Shown: piece after piece, positions 1 to 5,960 of the stretch
Layout of the letters: each line of letters opens with the position of its first letter
How positions within the stretch are numbered: position 1 is the stretch's first letter
NCBI GenBank assembly: GCA_035630195.1
Contig: DASQLD010000218.1
Span: forward strand, 1 to 7,292
DNA: 7,292 nucleotides
DNA from: DASQDN01 sp035630195
GTDB taxonomy: Bacteria > Acidobacteriota > Terriglobia > Bryobacterales > Bryobacteraceae
Direction of reading: 5' to 3'
Made by a program: the position numbers and the translations under genes
The notes under the pieces: generated by a model
What the model was told of the DNA's origin: nothing
Database searches by the model: none
What the model saw: the letters and a program-made list of their open reading frames with translations, nothing else

Positions 1-1
1 G

Positions 2-142
2 TCATGGGATCGCGAACCCTTCAAGAGGGTAGGTCTGCACTACATCGACTTTTCAGAATCGTCGATTGCAGATAAAGACACTTGCCTCATCGGGAGGTTT
101 GAAAATCGACCAATCATACCGGCCGTGACGAACTTCGGCTAA
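2..142 (+). CDS. Possible 3' end of an unidentified gene, cut by the left edge
   Basis: The frame starting at base 2 is open for 46 codons and ends with TAA at 140-142. The translation has a protein-like mix, with stretches such as WDREPFKRVGLHYIDF and LIGRFENRPIIPAVTNFG, and roughly 59 percent of third positions are G or C, which is higher than the local base composition and mildly supports coding. I recognise no domain. A competing reading exists on the opposite strand over the same bases (open from about 193 down to a TGA at 55-53, with LPRAVRNCYDLLAEVRHG), so the coding strand is not settled. No start can be judged because the gene would begin outside the window. The stretch is short enough to be open by chance. 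Confidence 0.3.
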   Translation, partial: SWDREPFKRVGLHYIDFSESSIADKDTCLIGRFENRPIIPAVTNFG

Positions 143-789
143 CAAGTCGTAGCAATTGCGAACGGCGCGGGGTAGCCGTGTCTGATGCGGAGTCTACGGA
201 CGCCGTAGATCAAGCCTCGACAAATCCCTTAGCCCATCGAGCATAAGCTCTGGATAATTGCCGCTGGACACAGGTTGACGACGCACCATCGCGTCGATGC
301 TGACTCGGAGTTCGTTGCAATCATCCCACCGGAGGCATCTGAGGGCGTAAAGCGGAAGGCGAGAAATCATACAGACTGGGCAGCAAAAGACTCCCTTGGG
401 ATCGTCCCTGTTGAAGTTGTGACGCATTACCCAGAACAGAAATCTTTGGCTAAGGCTTCGTACTCAGACACTACTTTGAAAATCCGGAGCCCGTACTTTT
501 CGTGCGAGCCATAAAAAATGGCACTTGATTGCTGTCATTCGTGTCGCATCCGTCAATGATTCACCTATGGGCAATATAAGTGACGCTCTCCGTTGCGACT
601 AAAGACTCCCGGGGGAAGTGGACGGCAGCTGTCAGAGCCGTACGGACCGGCATTGGATCGTGTGACCTTCGGCAAGCTGGTCCCGAATGTCCGAGACCAG
701 AAGTATTGGTCGAAGGATCCGCGGGTTTCACTGAACTATTGCCAAAAGAGGGTTTCGAGGTTTTTGGCATATATGCCTTCAGTCGGAGA
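143..789. other. Stretch without a convincing gene
   Basis: About 650 bases with no recognisable family on either strand. Open readings exist but none is convincing: a plus-strand frame of 79 codons from a TTG at 275 to 514, and a minus-strand frame from 427 that meets TAG at 196-194 and then stays open to 53. The tail of the decayed minus-strand recombinase described next may extend a little below 790, but similarity fades there. I see no promoter, terminator or tRNA. The mosaic of short open frames next to a pseudogene fits degraded accessory DNA, which is inference. Confidence 0.4.
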
Positions 790-1373
790 CGTTTCGGGCG
801 AGTCCTCCGTACACTGGCTATGCTTGCATCCAACTTACGGGCGGCTGGCCAGGAATTTCTCTGGCTCCGGAGCCTGCGTACCTCGTCGAGCCGAAAGACT
901 GCCCTCGGACGACCAATCGCCTTGCCCTTTAGTACCGTGTAGGCGGGCGTAATTGATCCCGGCCTGGACGCGTTCGCGGATTACTTCACGTCCGAGTGCG
1001 GCCAGAGTTGCGAACATCGTTGACGTAATTTTCCCATCGCGGCCCTTGTGTCGAAGCTCTGTTCATGGGCCAACTCGACCGGAACTGCCGTAGCTGGTCG
1101 ACCGTGTTCAGGAACTGCGGTACGCTCCGGCTCAGTCCAGTCGTTCAAAGCGCCAGACAAACGCACCTCGTCGATGCAACCTCGTCGGGCATCGGCCAGA
1201 AGCTCTGTCAAACCTGACCTCACGTCGGCAGTTCCAGAAATGCGGTCGCAGTATACGCGCGTAATGCTCCAGCCACGCGGCTCAGCAAGCTTCCGGAGCG
1301 GCTCTTCCTTGAACTTCAGGCTCTGGTCGAAAATCAGTTCGTGGCCTCGCCGGCCGCGACAGCTTCGCGCCAT
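790..1373 (-). pseudogene. Decayed serine recombinase of the resolvase/invertase type
   Basis: Three minus-strand frames joined together rebuild most of a small serine recombinase, a family that cuts and rejoins DNA through a serine attached to the 5' phosphate. In order one reads LRKLAEPRGW and SGTADVRSGLTELLADARRG (N-terminal catalytic fold), VWRFERLSRSVPQFLNTVDQ (the D/E-R-L-x-R active-site segment), VELAHEQSFDTRAAMGK, then the long helix FATLAALGREVIRERVQAG, then GRPRAVFRLDEVRRLRSQ and SWPAARKLDASIASVRR, which match the C-terminal helix-turn-helix. Joining them requires a one-base loss near 1163, removal of one copy of a tandem GACTG (CAGTC on the plus strand, 1133-1142), a one-base loss near 1080, a one-base loss in the A run near 1030, and removal of one G at 925-927. 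The N-terminal segment with the nucleophilic serine is unrecognisable. The gene is dead. The exact 3' end is uncertain. Confidence 0.87.
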
Positions 1374-1504
1374 GGGGCGGAGTCATGACAGTTCATAATC
1401 TGGCCGGCGGCACACGCAACGAAATTTTGCTTTGTTTTTGCGGTTGCTTGTTGGGCACCAAAGAGCGTTCATGGGACTGACGACCATAACGAGGAGAAAG
1501 AACT

Positions 1505-1939
1505 GTGGACACTGCGGTACTAATGGAAATTGAGAATATGCGACGGGCGCGCTTGCACGAGAAGTTTCGAGAGGTGTTTCAGGAAGAAACGCGATCTCGT
1601 GATCGAGAGCATCTTTTCCGACGGATCGCCTCGCGCTTGCAGGCGTTGGCCGAGGGCGATCTCACCGAGCGGGCACGCGTGCGAGCGAACGAGATTGGGC
1701 GGGACGCCGACTTGCGAGCTGTCGCGCCGCGAGACTTCTTTATTGTCGGCGGCGAGCAGGTTCAGACGACGCGAGTGGACGGGAATCGGGACCAGGATAG
1801 TCGCTTACCACTGCCCGGCACTTTGCTCAGCGCCATCGCCGTTGCGGTTACCGGTACACGCTGGAACGGCTTGGCGTTCTTCGGGGTTACCCGTCTCGCT
1901 GCCGGCGAGCGAAAGGAGCGGACCCGTGCGGAAAAGTAG
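1505..1939 (+). CDS. DUF2924 family protein with an internal deletion
   Basis: The 144-residue product matches the DUF2924 pattern: an N-terminal helical part with LHEKFREVFQEETRSR, then LFRRIASRLQALAEGDL, ERARVRANEIGRDADLR, a linker, LPLPGTLL, and the C-terminal SAIAVAVTGTRWNGLAFFGV. From memory of the family, about 25 residues carrying a short strand-rich segment (of the type YKGRTIEV...GFEYEGRRYRSL) normally lie between the PGTLL and SAIA motifs; here the two are fused in frame at about 1824-1830, so the protein is probably crippled. The GTG start at 1505 is preceded by a good ribosome site, GAGGAG at 1491-1496, eight bases away. The family is of unknown function and typically sits just upstream of a large serine recombinase, as it does here: its end overlaps the recombinase start by 14 bases, which suggests translational coupling and a role in the same element. 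Confidence 0.85.
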   Translation: MDTAVLMEIENMRRARLHEKFREVFQEETRSRDREHLFRRIASRLQALAEGDLTERARVRANEIGRDADLRAVAPRDFFIVGGEQVQTTRVDGNRDQDSRLPLPGTLLSAIAVAVTGTRWNGLAFFGVTRLAAGERKERTRAEK

Positions 1940-3064
1940 TCAGGAGGTTCCGACCGGGTCATCCCCTCGCCTCCGCTGTTACACGCGGAAATCGACGGAG
2001 GAAGGCCTCGAACAGGAATTTAACTCTCTCGATGCGCAACGCGAAGCTGCCGAGCCTTCATTCAGAGTCAGCGGCGTGAAGGATGGATTGCATTGCCGCA
2101 ACTCTATGACGATGGCGGATTCACCGGCGCCAACATGGACCGACCGGCTCTGGCGAGACTGCTTCAGGCAGTCGAAGCGGGTGAACTGGATTGTGTGGTC
2201 GTGTATAAAGTCGACGGACTGAGCCGATCGTTGCTTGACTTCACGCGAATGCTGAGCATCTTCGAGAAGCACAAAGTGTGTTTCGTTGCGGTTACACAGC
2301 AGTTCAACACCAGCACCTCGCTGGGACCACTGACTCTAAACATCCTGCTTTCGTATGCACAGTTCGAGCGGGAGCTAATCGGCGAACGAACGCGCGACAA
2401 GATGTCAGCTGCGCGGCGGAAAGGAAAATGGGTAGGCGGGTGCCCAGTGCTCGGTTATGACGTCGAACCGAGCGGAGGCCGACTGGTTGTGAACGAAGAA
2501 GAAGCGGAACGGGTGCACGCTATTTTTGTGCTCTTCGAGCAGCATCGTTCACTTCTCTTGCCCCTGATGGAAATCGAGCGGCGGGGCTGGCGGCTCAAGA
2601 GCTGGACACGCAAGACAGGTCAGTTTCGGTCGGGCGGGCCTTTCGCGTTGAATTCGTTGCGGCGGCTTCTGACAAACGTTCAGTACACAGGCACGATCCA
2701 GCATAAGGGACAGTCTTATCCGGGCGAACACGAAGCGCTTCTCCCTCCTGGAACGTGGAAGCGCGTGCAGAAACTGATTACGCAACGCCCGACGTTTGCA
2801 CGCGGGAGGGCGCGGAACAAACATTCGGCTTTGCTGAGCGGACTGCTCTATTGTGAAACGTGTACGACGCGAATGGTGTACTCCTATGCGGCAAAGAACG
2901 ACCGCAAGTATCCTTATTATCTTTGCCTGAACGCTCAGCGCAAAGGATGGGCGGCGCGTCCTGCTAAATTCGTACTCTCCCCAAAGCTCATTGCAGTCCT
3001 GACTGCGGCCCCGCAGGCGCGATTCGTTCTAGTTACTACGTCGGCGACATTGGTAGGATGTTAA
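1926..3064 (+). pseudogene. Large serine recombinase, frameshifted and C-terminally truncated
   Basis: This is a site-specific recombinase of the large serine family that moves integrative elements. GTG at 1926 has a strong site (AAAGGAG, 1912-1918). The first 43 codons contain YTRKSTEEGLEQEFNSLDAQ, with the nucleophilic serine at codon 23 (1992-1994). One base is missing at about 2054-2055, and the protein resumes in another frame with LYDDGGFTGANMDRPAL, VVVYKVDGLSRSL, TQQFNTSTSLGPLTLN and YAQFERELIGERTRDK, followed by the recombinase domain (GGPFALNSLRRLLTNVQYTG, YPGEHEALLPPGTW) and a zinc-ribbon LLYCETC...YYLCLNAQRKGW. Three further defects are visible: the usual VDRLSR arginine is glycine (2216-2218), the fourth zinc-ribbon cysteine is arginine (AARPAK where AACPSK is usual), and similarity ends soon after, so the coiled-coil C terminus of the 500-plus-residue family is absent. 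I judge it inactive. Confidence 0.93.
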
Positions 3065-3146
3065 TACTACCCGGCTAACTCGCAACACGCATCGACTTGC
3101 AGGATATTTTCGTCAGGATTGCGGTTACTTCGCACTGGCTGCCCCT

Positions 3147-3884
3147 TCAGATACCGGCGTACCAGGCATAACTGCCTCCCGGCGAGAACTGCTTCAGACT
3201 ATCGGTTACCGTAAGGCGGTTGATATACTTCACGCTCTTGTAGCCGAGCTGGCGGGGAACACGCAAGCGAAGCGGACCGCCGTGGCCCACAGGTAGGTCG
3301 CTACCATTCATTCCGTAGGTTAACAATGTTTGCGGATGTAATGCGTCGGCCATATCGATACTATCTACCCAATCGCGTTGTACGGAAAATGAGACAACAT
3401 ACCTTGCTTGCGGAAGGATTCCGGCAACATTCAACACGTGGGATAGCGGCACTCCGATCCACTCTGCAATAAAGGACCAGCCCTCTTCACAGATCAATTG
3501 CGTAATCTGGCTGCGGGAGGGATAACTCCAGAGTTGGGCAAGCGAGAACGATTCGGGACGGGCGACCATGCCGTCGACGGCGAGCCGCCAGTCCGCAAAC
3601 GCTCCGCTTTGTAGGCGCTTGAAATCCTCGTCGTCGGGCACCTCGCCGTTTGCGACCGGCCTTCTCGAAATCTGGCTGCGGGGAAACTCGCGGGCGAAAG
3701 TATCGCGGGTCAACAACCGGTGGCTTGCGTACGTTAGCACTTTGCCAGGACCATAGATGCCGCCGTGATCGGGTGGGATCAGGCCGTAGCGCTCCGCAAT
3801 ACGGGCGGCCGCTGCCAAACCCGATACTCCCGCCGTTGCTGCAACCGCGGTCGTGATCAGTTTACGCCGTGAAAAGCTACTCAT
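3147..3884 (-). CDS. Tat-exported molybdopterin-dependent oxidoreductase, sulfite-oxidase fold (YedY/MsrP-like)
   Basis: This 245-residue protein carries one molybdopterin-binding domain (Oxidored_molyb type). The N terminus is a twin-arginine signal, FSRRKLI, followed by a hydrophobic alanine-rich segment (residues 11-28), so it should be folded with its cofactor in the cytoplasm and exported. The Mo-ligand cysteine is Cys132 in LICEEGWSFIAEWIGVPL. Further family motifs are DWVDSIDM (171-178), YGMNGSDLPVGHGGPLRLRVP (190-210) and YKSVKYINRL (215-224). It is shorter than E. coli MsrP (about 330 residues). The ATG at 3884 is chosen over an in-frame upstream start because it is preceded by AAGGAGGG and places the signal peptide at the N terminus. 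It overlaps the stop of the cytochrome b gene by ATGA, so the two are translationally coupled. The family reduces or oxidises sulfur and related oxo compounds, but the substrate cannot be read from sequence. Confidence 0.94.
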   Translation of the reverse strand: MSSFSRRKLITTAVAATAGVSGLAAAARIAERYGLIPPDHGGIYGPGKVLTYASHRLLTRDTFAREFPRSQISRRPVANGEVPDDEDFKRLQSGAFADWRLAVDGMVARPESFSLAQLWSYPSRSQITQLICEEGWSFIAEWIGVPLSHVLNVAGILPQARYVVSFSVQRDWVDSIDMADALHPQTLLTYGMNGSDLPVGHGGPLRLRVPRQLGYKSVKYINRLTVTDSLKQFSPGGSYAWYAGI

Positions 3885-4645
3885 GGTCCCTCCTTGGGAG
3901 TGGCGGCGACGCGGCCCGTCAACATTGCTAATGTGCGGTTCTTGAACCCGGCACGGCAAACCATGACTATGTGGCCGACTAGGAACATTACAAGAAACAC
4001 GGAGGCAAAGAAATGAATGGTGCGTGCCGATTGGTGGCCGCCCAGCACCGTCACGATGCCGGGAAACGCTGAGACAACGGCAGGAGACATGGCGAAACCC
4101 GTCCAGATCATCAAGGGGAATAGAACGAAGATCACGAACAAATAGGTAACCCGCTGCAGTACGTTATACGACCCGGCTTCCGCAGCGCCTGGCCGCCGGA
4201 TGCGCATGTGATCTGCAAGTACCCTCGAGAGCGCCGCCCAGTTAAGATCGACGTCCGCTGGCAGCAATTGCCTACGGAAATGCCGTGTAACCACGCCGGA
4301 AATTGTATACAGCAAGCCAGTGAATACGATGATCCACGCGGCTTCAAAATGGAGATCGCGACTCCAGCCGTTCTGGTCGGGCAGCACGAATCCGTAGCCG
4401 GTGGGTACGGATGCCCTCGAGGCGGGAATCGGTAATTTGAAGAGAGCTGGAGTGAAGACGTTGCCTGTTTCTCCCCAATAAAAGCGTGGGTGCGAGATGA
4501 CGATCTCTGCCCCGCTTACGAGCAAGGCAAGAAAACACCCTGTTGTGATCCAGTGTGTGATACGGACGATCGCCGGGTGCCGCGGGAGACTCGTCGTCTG
4601 CGAGACGGCAGAGGCAAAGCTTCGAACGGAAGCAGCATCGGCCAT
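3881..4645 (-). CDS. Membrane cytochrome b (b561/Ni-hydrogenase b-type), redox partner of the Mo enzyme
   Basis: The 254-residue product has four hydrophobic helices: about 29-50 (THWITTGCFLALLVSG), 99-121 (HFEAAWIIVFTGLLYTISG), 163-186 (TYLFVIFVLFPLMIWTGF) and 210-230 (IHFFASVFLVMFLVGHIVMV). His31 in helix 1, His99 at the start of helix 2, and His211 and His225 in helix 4 sit where this family places haem b ligands. Such proteins take electrons from membrane quinol and hand them to a partner enzyme. The next gene on the same strand, overlapping by four bases, is a Tat-exported Mo enzyme, the obvious partner. The ATG at 4645 is the only reasonable start, because an in-frame TGA lies four codons upstream; no strong ribosome site precedes it. 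The loop between helices 1 and 2 (residues 51-98) is long and presumably faces the periplasm, where it could dock the partner; that is inference. Confidence 0.93.
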   Translation of the reverse strand: MADAASVRSFASAVSQTTSLPRHPAIVRITHWITTGCFLALLVSGAEIVISHPRFYWGETGNVFTPALFKLPIPASRASVPTGYGFVLPDQNGWSRDLHFEAAWIIVFTGLLYTISGVVTRHFRRQLLPADVDLNWAALSRVLADHMRIRRPGAAEAGSYNVLQRVTYLFVIFVLFPLMIWTGFAMSPAVVSAFPGIVTVLGGHQSARTIHFFASVFLVMFLVGHIVMVCRAGFKNRTLAMLTGRVAATPKEGP

Positions 4646-4802
4646 CGCAGCATCGTATCATTTGCGTCGGCGGATTTGGGGGCACCCTGTGGTTCCTGAT
4701 TACCTTCCCACAAGAAATCAGGCATCTTGTTCCACCAAGAAGGCCTGTGACGCCGGACTCCCATGGCTGCAACAATTCCTAAGTCGCAGATCCTCGCCAC
4801 GT

Positions 4803-4993
4803 ATGGCGATAGTCACATATAGCAACTCCGAGTCGCACTCGATCTGCTACGAAGTTTCGCTCACTCGAATCGCAAAGGATTTAGGGATTCCCGAGCAACG
4901 CATAAGCGACGATGGCCGCCGCACCGAGTAACCGACTCGCCGTACAACGGTTACTAGATCGTACGTTGGCCGCCGAAAAGTCGCGAAGCCGCG
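4803..4993 (+). pseudogene. Possible relic of a HigA-type antitoxin
   Basis: A 42-codon frame from ATG 4803 to TAA 4931 ends with SLTRIAKDLGIPEQRIS and DGRRTE, which resembles the DNA-binding helix-turn-helix of HigA-like antitoxins (family style RLAKDIGVPPRRINEI...GKRAIT). Just past the stop, in another frame, CGACTCGCC at 4933-4941 followed by GTACAACGG could be the remains of the family's RLARYFG segment, and the bases around 4955-4990 could encode a broken tail. The N-terminal HPGE motif is not visible, no toxin gene is adjacent and there is no ribosome site. The resemblance covers fewer than 20 residues and depends on assumed deletions, so this is tentative; a chance open frame is a real alternative. 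Confidence 0.2.
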
Positions 4994-4995
4994 AA

Positions 4996-5050
4996 GTGTA
5001 CTTCCGGCCGTCCTCGTGATTTCTGATCGATTCGGCAACCGGAAGTTCAC
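4996..5050. repeat. Inverted repeat, 12-base arms
   Basis: GTGTACTTCCGG at 4996-5007 is the reverse complement of CCGGAAGTTCAC at 5039-5050 with a single mismatch (11 of 12), separated by 31 bases. It lies about 160 bases upstream of the YjbQ promoter and downstream of the possible antitoxin relic. There is no following T run, so a simple intrinsic terminator is unlikely. It could be a two-site operator, a stem-loop, or the footprint of a small mobile sequence. No second copy is visible in the window. Confidence 0.5.
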
Positions 5051-5207
5051 ATGTAGCAACGCGACTTGCCGGGACTAATCGCGCACTCAAGATCTCCCGT
5101 ACGGGCGGAGAATCCGAAACCATCGGGCCGCCCTCCGGCGTGATGGCAGTAGAGGAGCCGTGGCGTCGATCGTTAGATTCTACGGCGTTCTTTGCAATAC
5201 AAAGTAC

Positions 5208-5236
5208 TTGACATTGACAAGACGTGCGAGTAGTAT
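5208..5236 (+). promoter_or_regulatory. Sigma-70-type promoter for the YjbQ-family gene
   Basis: A perfect TTGACA -35 box at 5208-5213 is followed after exactly 17 bases by TAGTAT (5231-5236), one mismatch from TATAAT-like consensus at a non-critical position or two at most. A second TTGACA directly follows the first (5214-5219) but has no correctly spaced -10. Transcription should begin near 5243-5244. That rules against the GTG at 5160 as the gene's start when this promoter is used, and leaves a leader of about 50 bases to ATG 5295, or none at all to ATG 5244. Confidence 0.75.
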
Positions 5237-5294
5237 TCTGAGCATGACCGTTGGCGGCGAATCACTCCCAGGCGGGGCACGCGATAGCGAGCCC

Positions 5295-5786
5295 ATGAAA
5301 CCGCAACTTAAATCCCTGAATCCGGAAGACATGAGCGAGCTTACCAGCGGCCTCACACCAGTTGTCGTGGCGCATGTGCTTAATTTAACGACCCGCCACA
5401 GATTCGAACTGATCAACCTGACTCAGCGGGTGGAGGAACTGGTTGGCAAAACCGGTATTCGTGCAGGAGTCGCCCTCCTGCAGTCGCTTCATTCCACTGC
5501 GGCCCTCTTTGTGAACGAATGGCAAGAGGCCCTGCTAGACGATTTCCGCACACTGCTTGAACAGGCTGTCCGCGCCGATGCGCCCTGGCGGCACAACGAT
5601 CCCCGCTATTCCGACTGCGACCGCAGCAATGCTGTGTCCCATCTGCGGGCGCTCTTATTGGGATCGAGCGCAATGCTGGCAGTTCGCCGCGGTCAGCTAG
5701 TCCGTGGCACATGGCAGAGTATCATTCTCGCCGAGTTGGACGGTCCGCGTACGCGTTCGGTCTCGCTCCAGATTCTAGGCAGCTGA
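5295..5786 (+). CDS. yjbQ: YjbQ/UPF0047 family protein
   Basis: The protein belongs to the YjbQ/UPF0047 family, some members of which are described as secondary thiamine-phosphate synthases; the physiological role is poorly settled. Numbered from ATG 5295 (163 residues), the family motifs are SLHSTAALFVNE (64-75), PWRHNDPRYSD (97-107), RSNAVSHLRALLLG (110-123), GTWQSIILAELDGPR (138-152). His66, His100 and His116 are the probable metal or active-site histidines. It is a single domain, complete, and close to the 130-160 residue family size. The start is uncertain: the frame is open from GTG 5160, but the promoter at 5208-5236 lies inside that extension. ATG 5244 sits where transcription should begin, ATG 5295 has a poor ribosome site, and ATG 5331 would give a typical family N terminus. 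The gene stands alone and converges on the next gene. Confidence 0.93.
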   Translation: MKPQLKSLNPEDMSELTSGLTPVVVAHVLNLTTRHRFELINLTQRVEELVGKTGIRAGVALLQSLHSTAALFVNEWQEALLDDFRTLLEQAVRADAPWRHNDPRYSDCDRSNAVSHLRALLLGSSAMLAVRRGQLVRGTWQSIILAELDGPRTRSVSLQILGS

Positions 5787-5793
5787 CCCGGGA

Positions 5794-5805
5794 CCGACTA
5801 GTCGG
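5794..5805. repeat. Perfect 12-base palindrome after the YjbQ gene
   Basis: CCGACTAGTCGG lies eight bases past the YjbQ stop, in the 174-base gap between two convergent genes. Folded, it gives only a four-base stem with a CTAG loop, and no T run follows, so it is a weak terminator candidate at best. It might instead be a protein-binding palindrome. Nothing else of note is visible in the gap. Confidence 0.3.
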
Positions 5806-5960
5806 CCGCGCCGGTGTCGCGATACTGACATCCCGATCCGGTCCCTCTCTTCCGAGTAGCAGTTGGGGTCTCGGCATTCACTTTTGGCATTAGGCAAAGA
5901 CGCGTCATGGTGGCTCCGTTGCCCGGCTCCTTGGACATAAAGGCCATCGGCGATCCTACT

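Larger units (their letters stand above)
4646..5207. other. Intergenic stretch between divergent transcription units
   Basis: This region separates the leftward cytochrome b/Mo operon from the rightward YjbQ gene and must contain the operon promoter, though I cannot pick a convincing leftward -35/-10 pair by eye. It contains a small plus-strand open frame with helix-turn-helix character (4803-4931, listed separately) and an inverted repeat at 4996-5050 (listed separately). Longer open frames on both strands here are low-complexity, arginine-rich readings with no family resemblance, and I leave them out. Confidence 0.5.

Noticed and set aside
16..30. Hairpin ACCCT-TCAAG-AGGGT at the left edge
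   Set aside because: Only five pairs, no T run, and it may lie inside a coding region, so it is not a supported terminator.
580..952. Two overlapping plus-strand open frames of about 120 codons
   Set aside because: They lie mostly opposite the 3' part of the decayed minus-strand recombinase and show no family motif; they look like shadows of its base composition.
1048..1398. Plus-strand open frame of 116 codons
   Set aside because: It is antisense to the recombinase relic, whose motifs are unmistakable on the other strand, and it is rich in serine and arginine without structure.
1926..2100. Programmed frameshift in the recombinase
   Set aside because: There is no slippery heptamer at 2054, restoring one G gives the family sequence directly, and other inactivating changes are present, so decay is the simpler reading.
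1530..2222. Long plus-strand frame of 230 codons
   Set aside because: Its first part is the wrong frame of DUF2924 and its middle is the N terminus of the recombinase before the frameshift; it is not a gene of its own.
4497..4931. Plus-strand open frame of 144 codons
   Set aside because: Its first half is antisense to the cytochrome b gene and has no motif; only the last 42 codons are of any interest and are listed separately.
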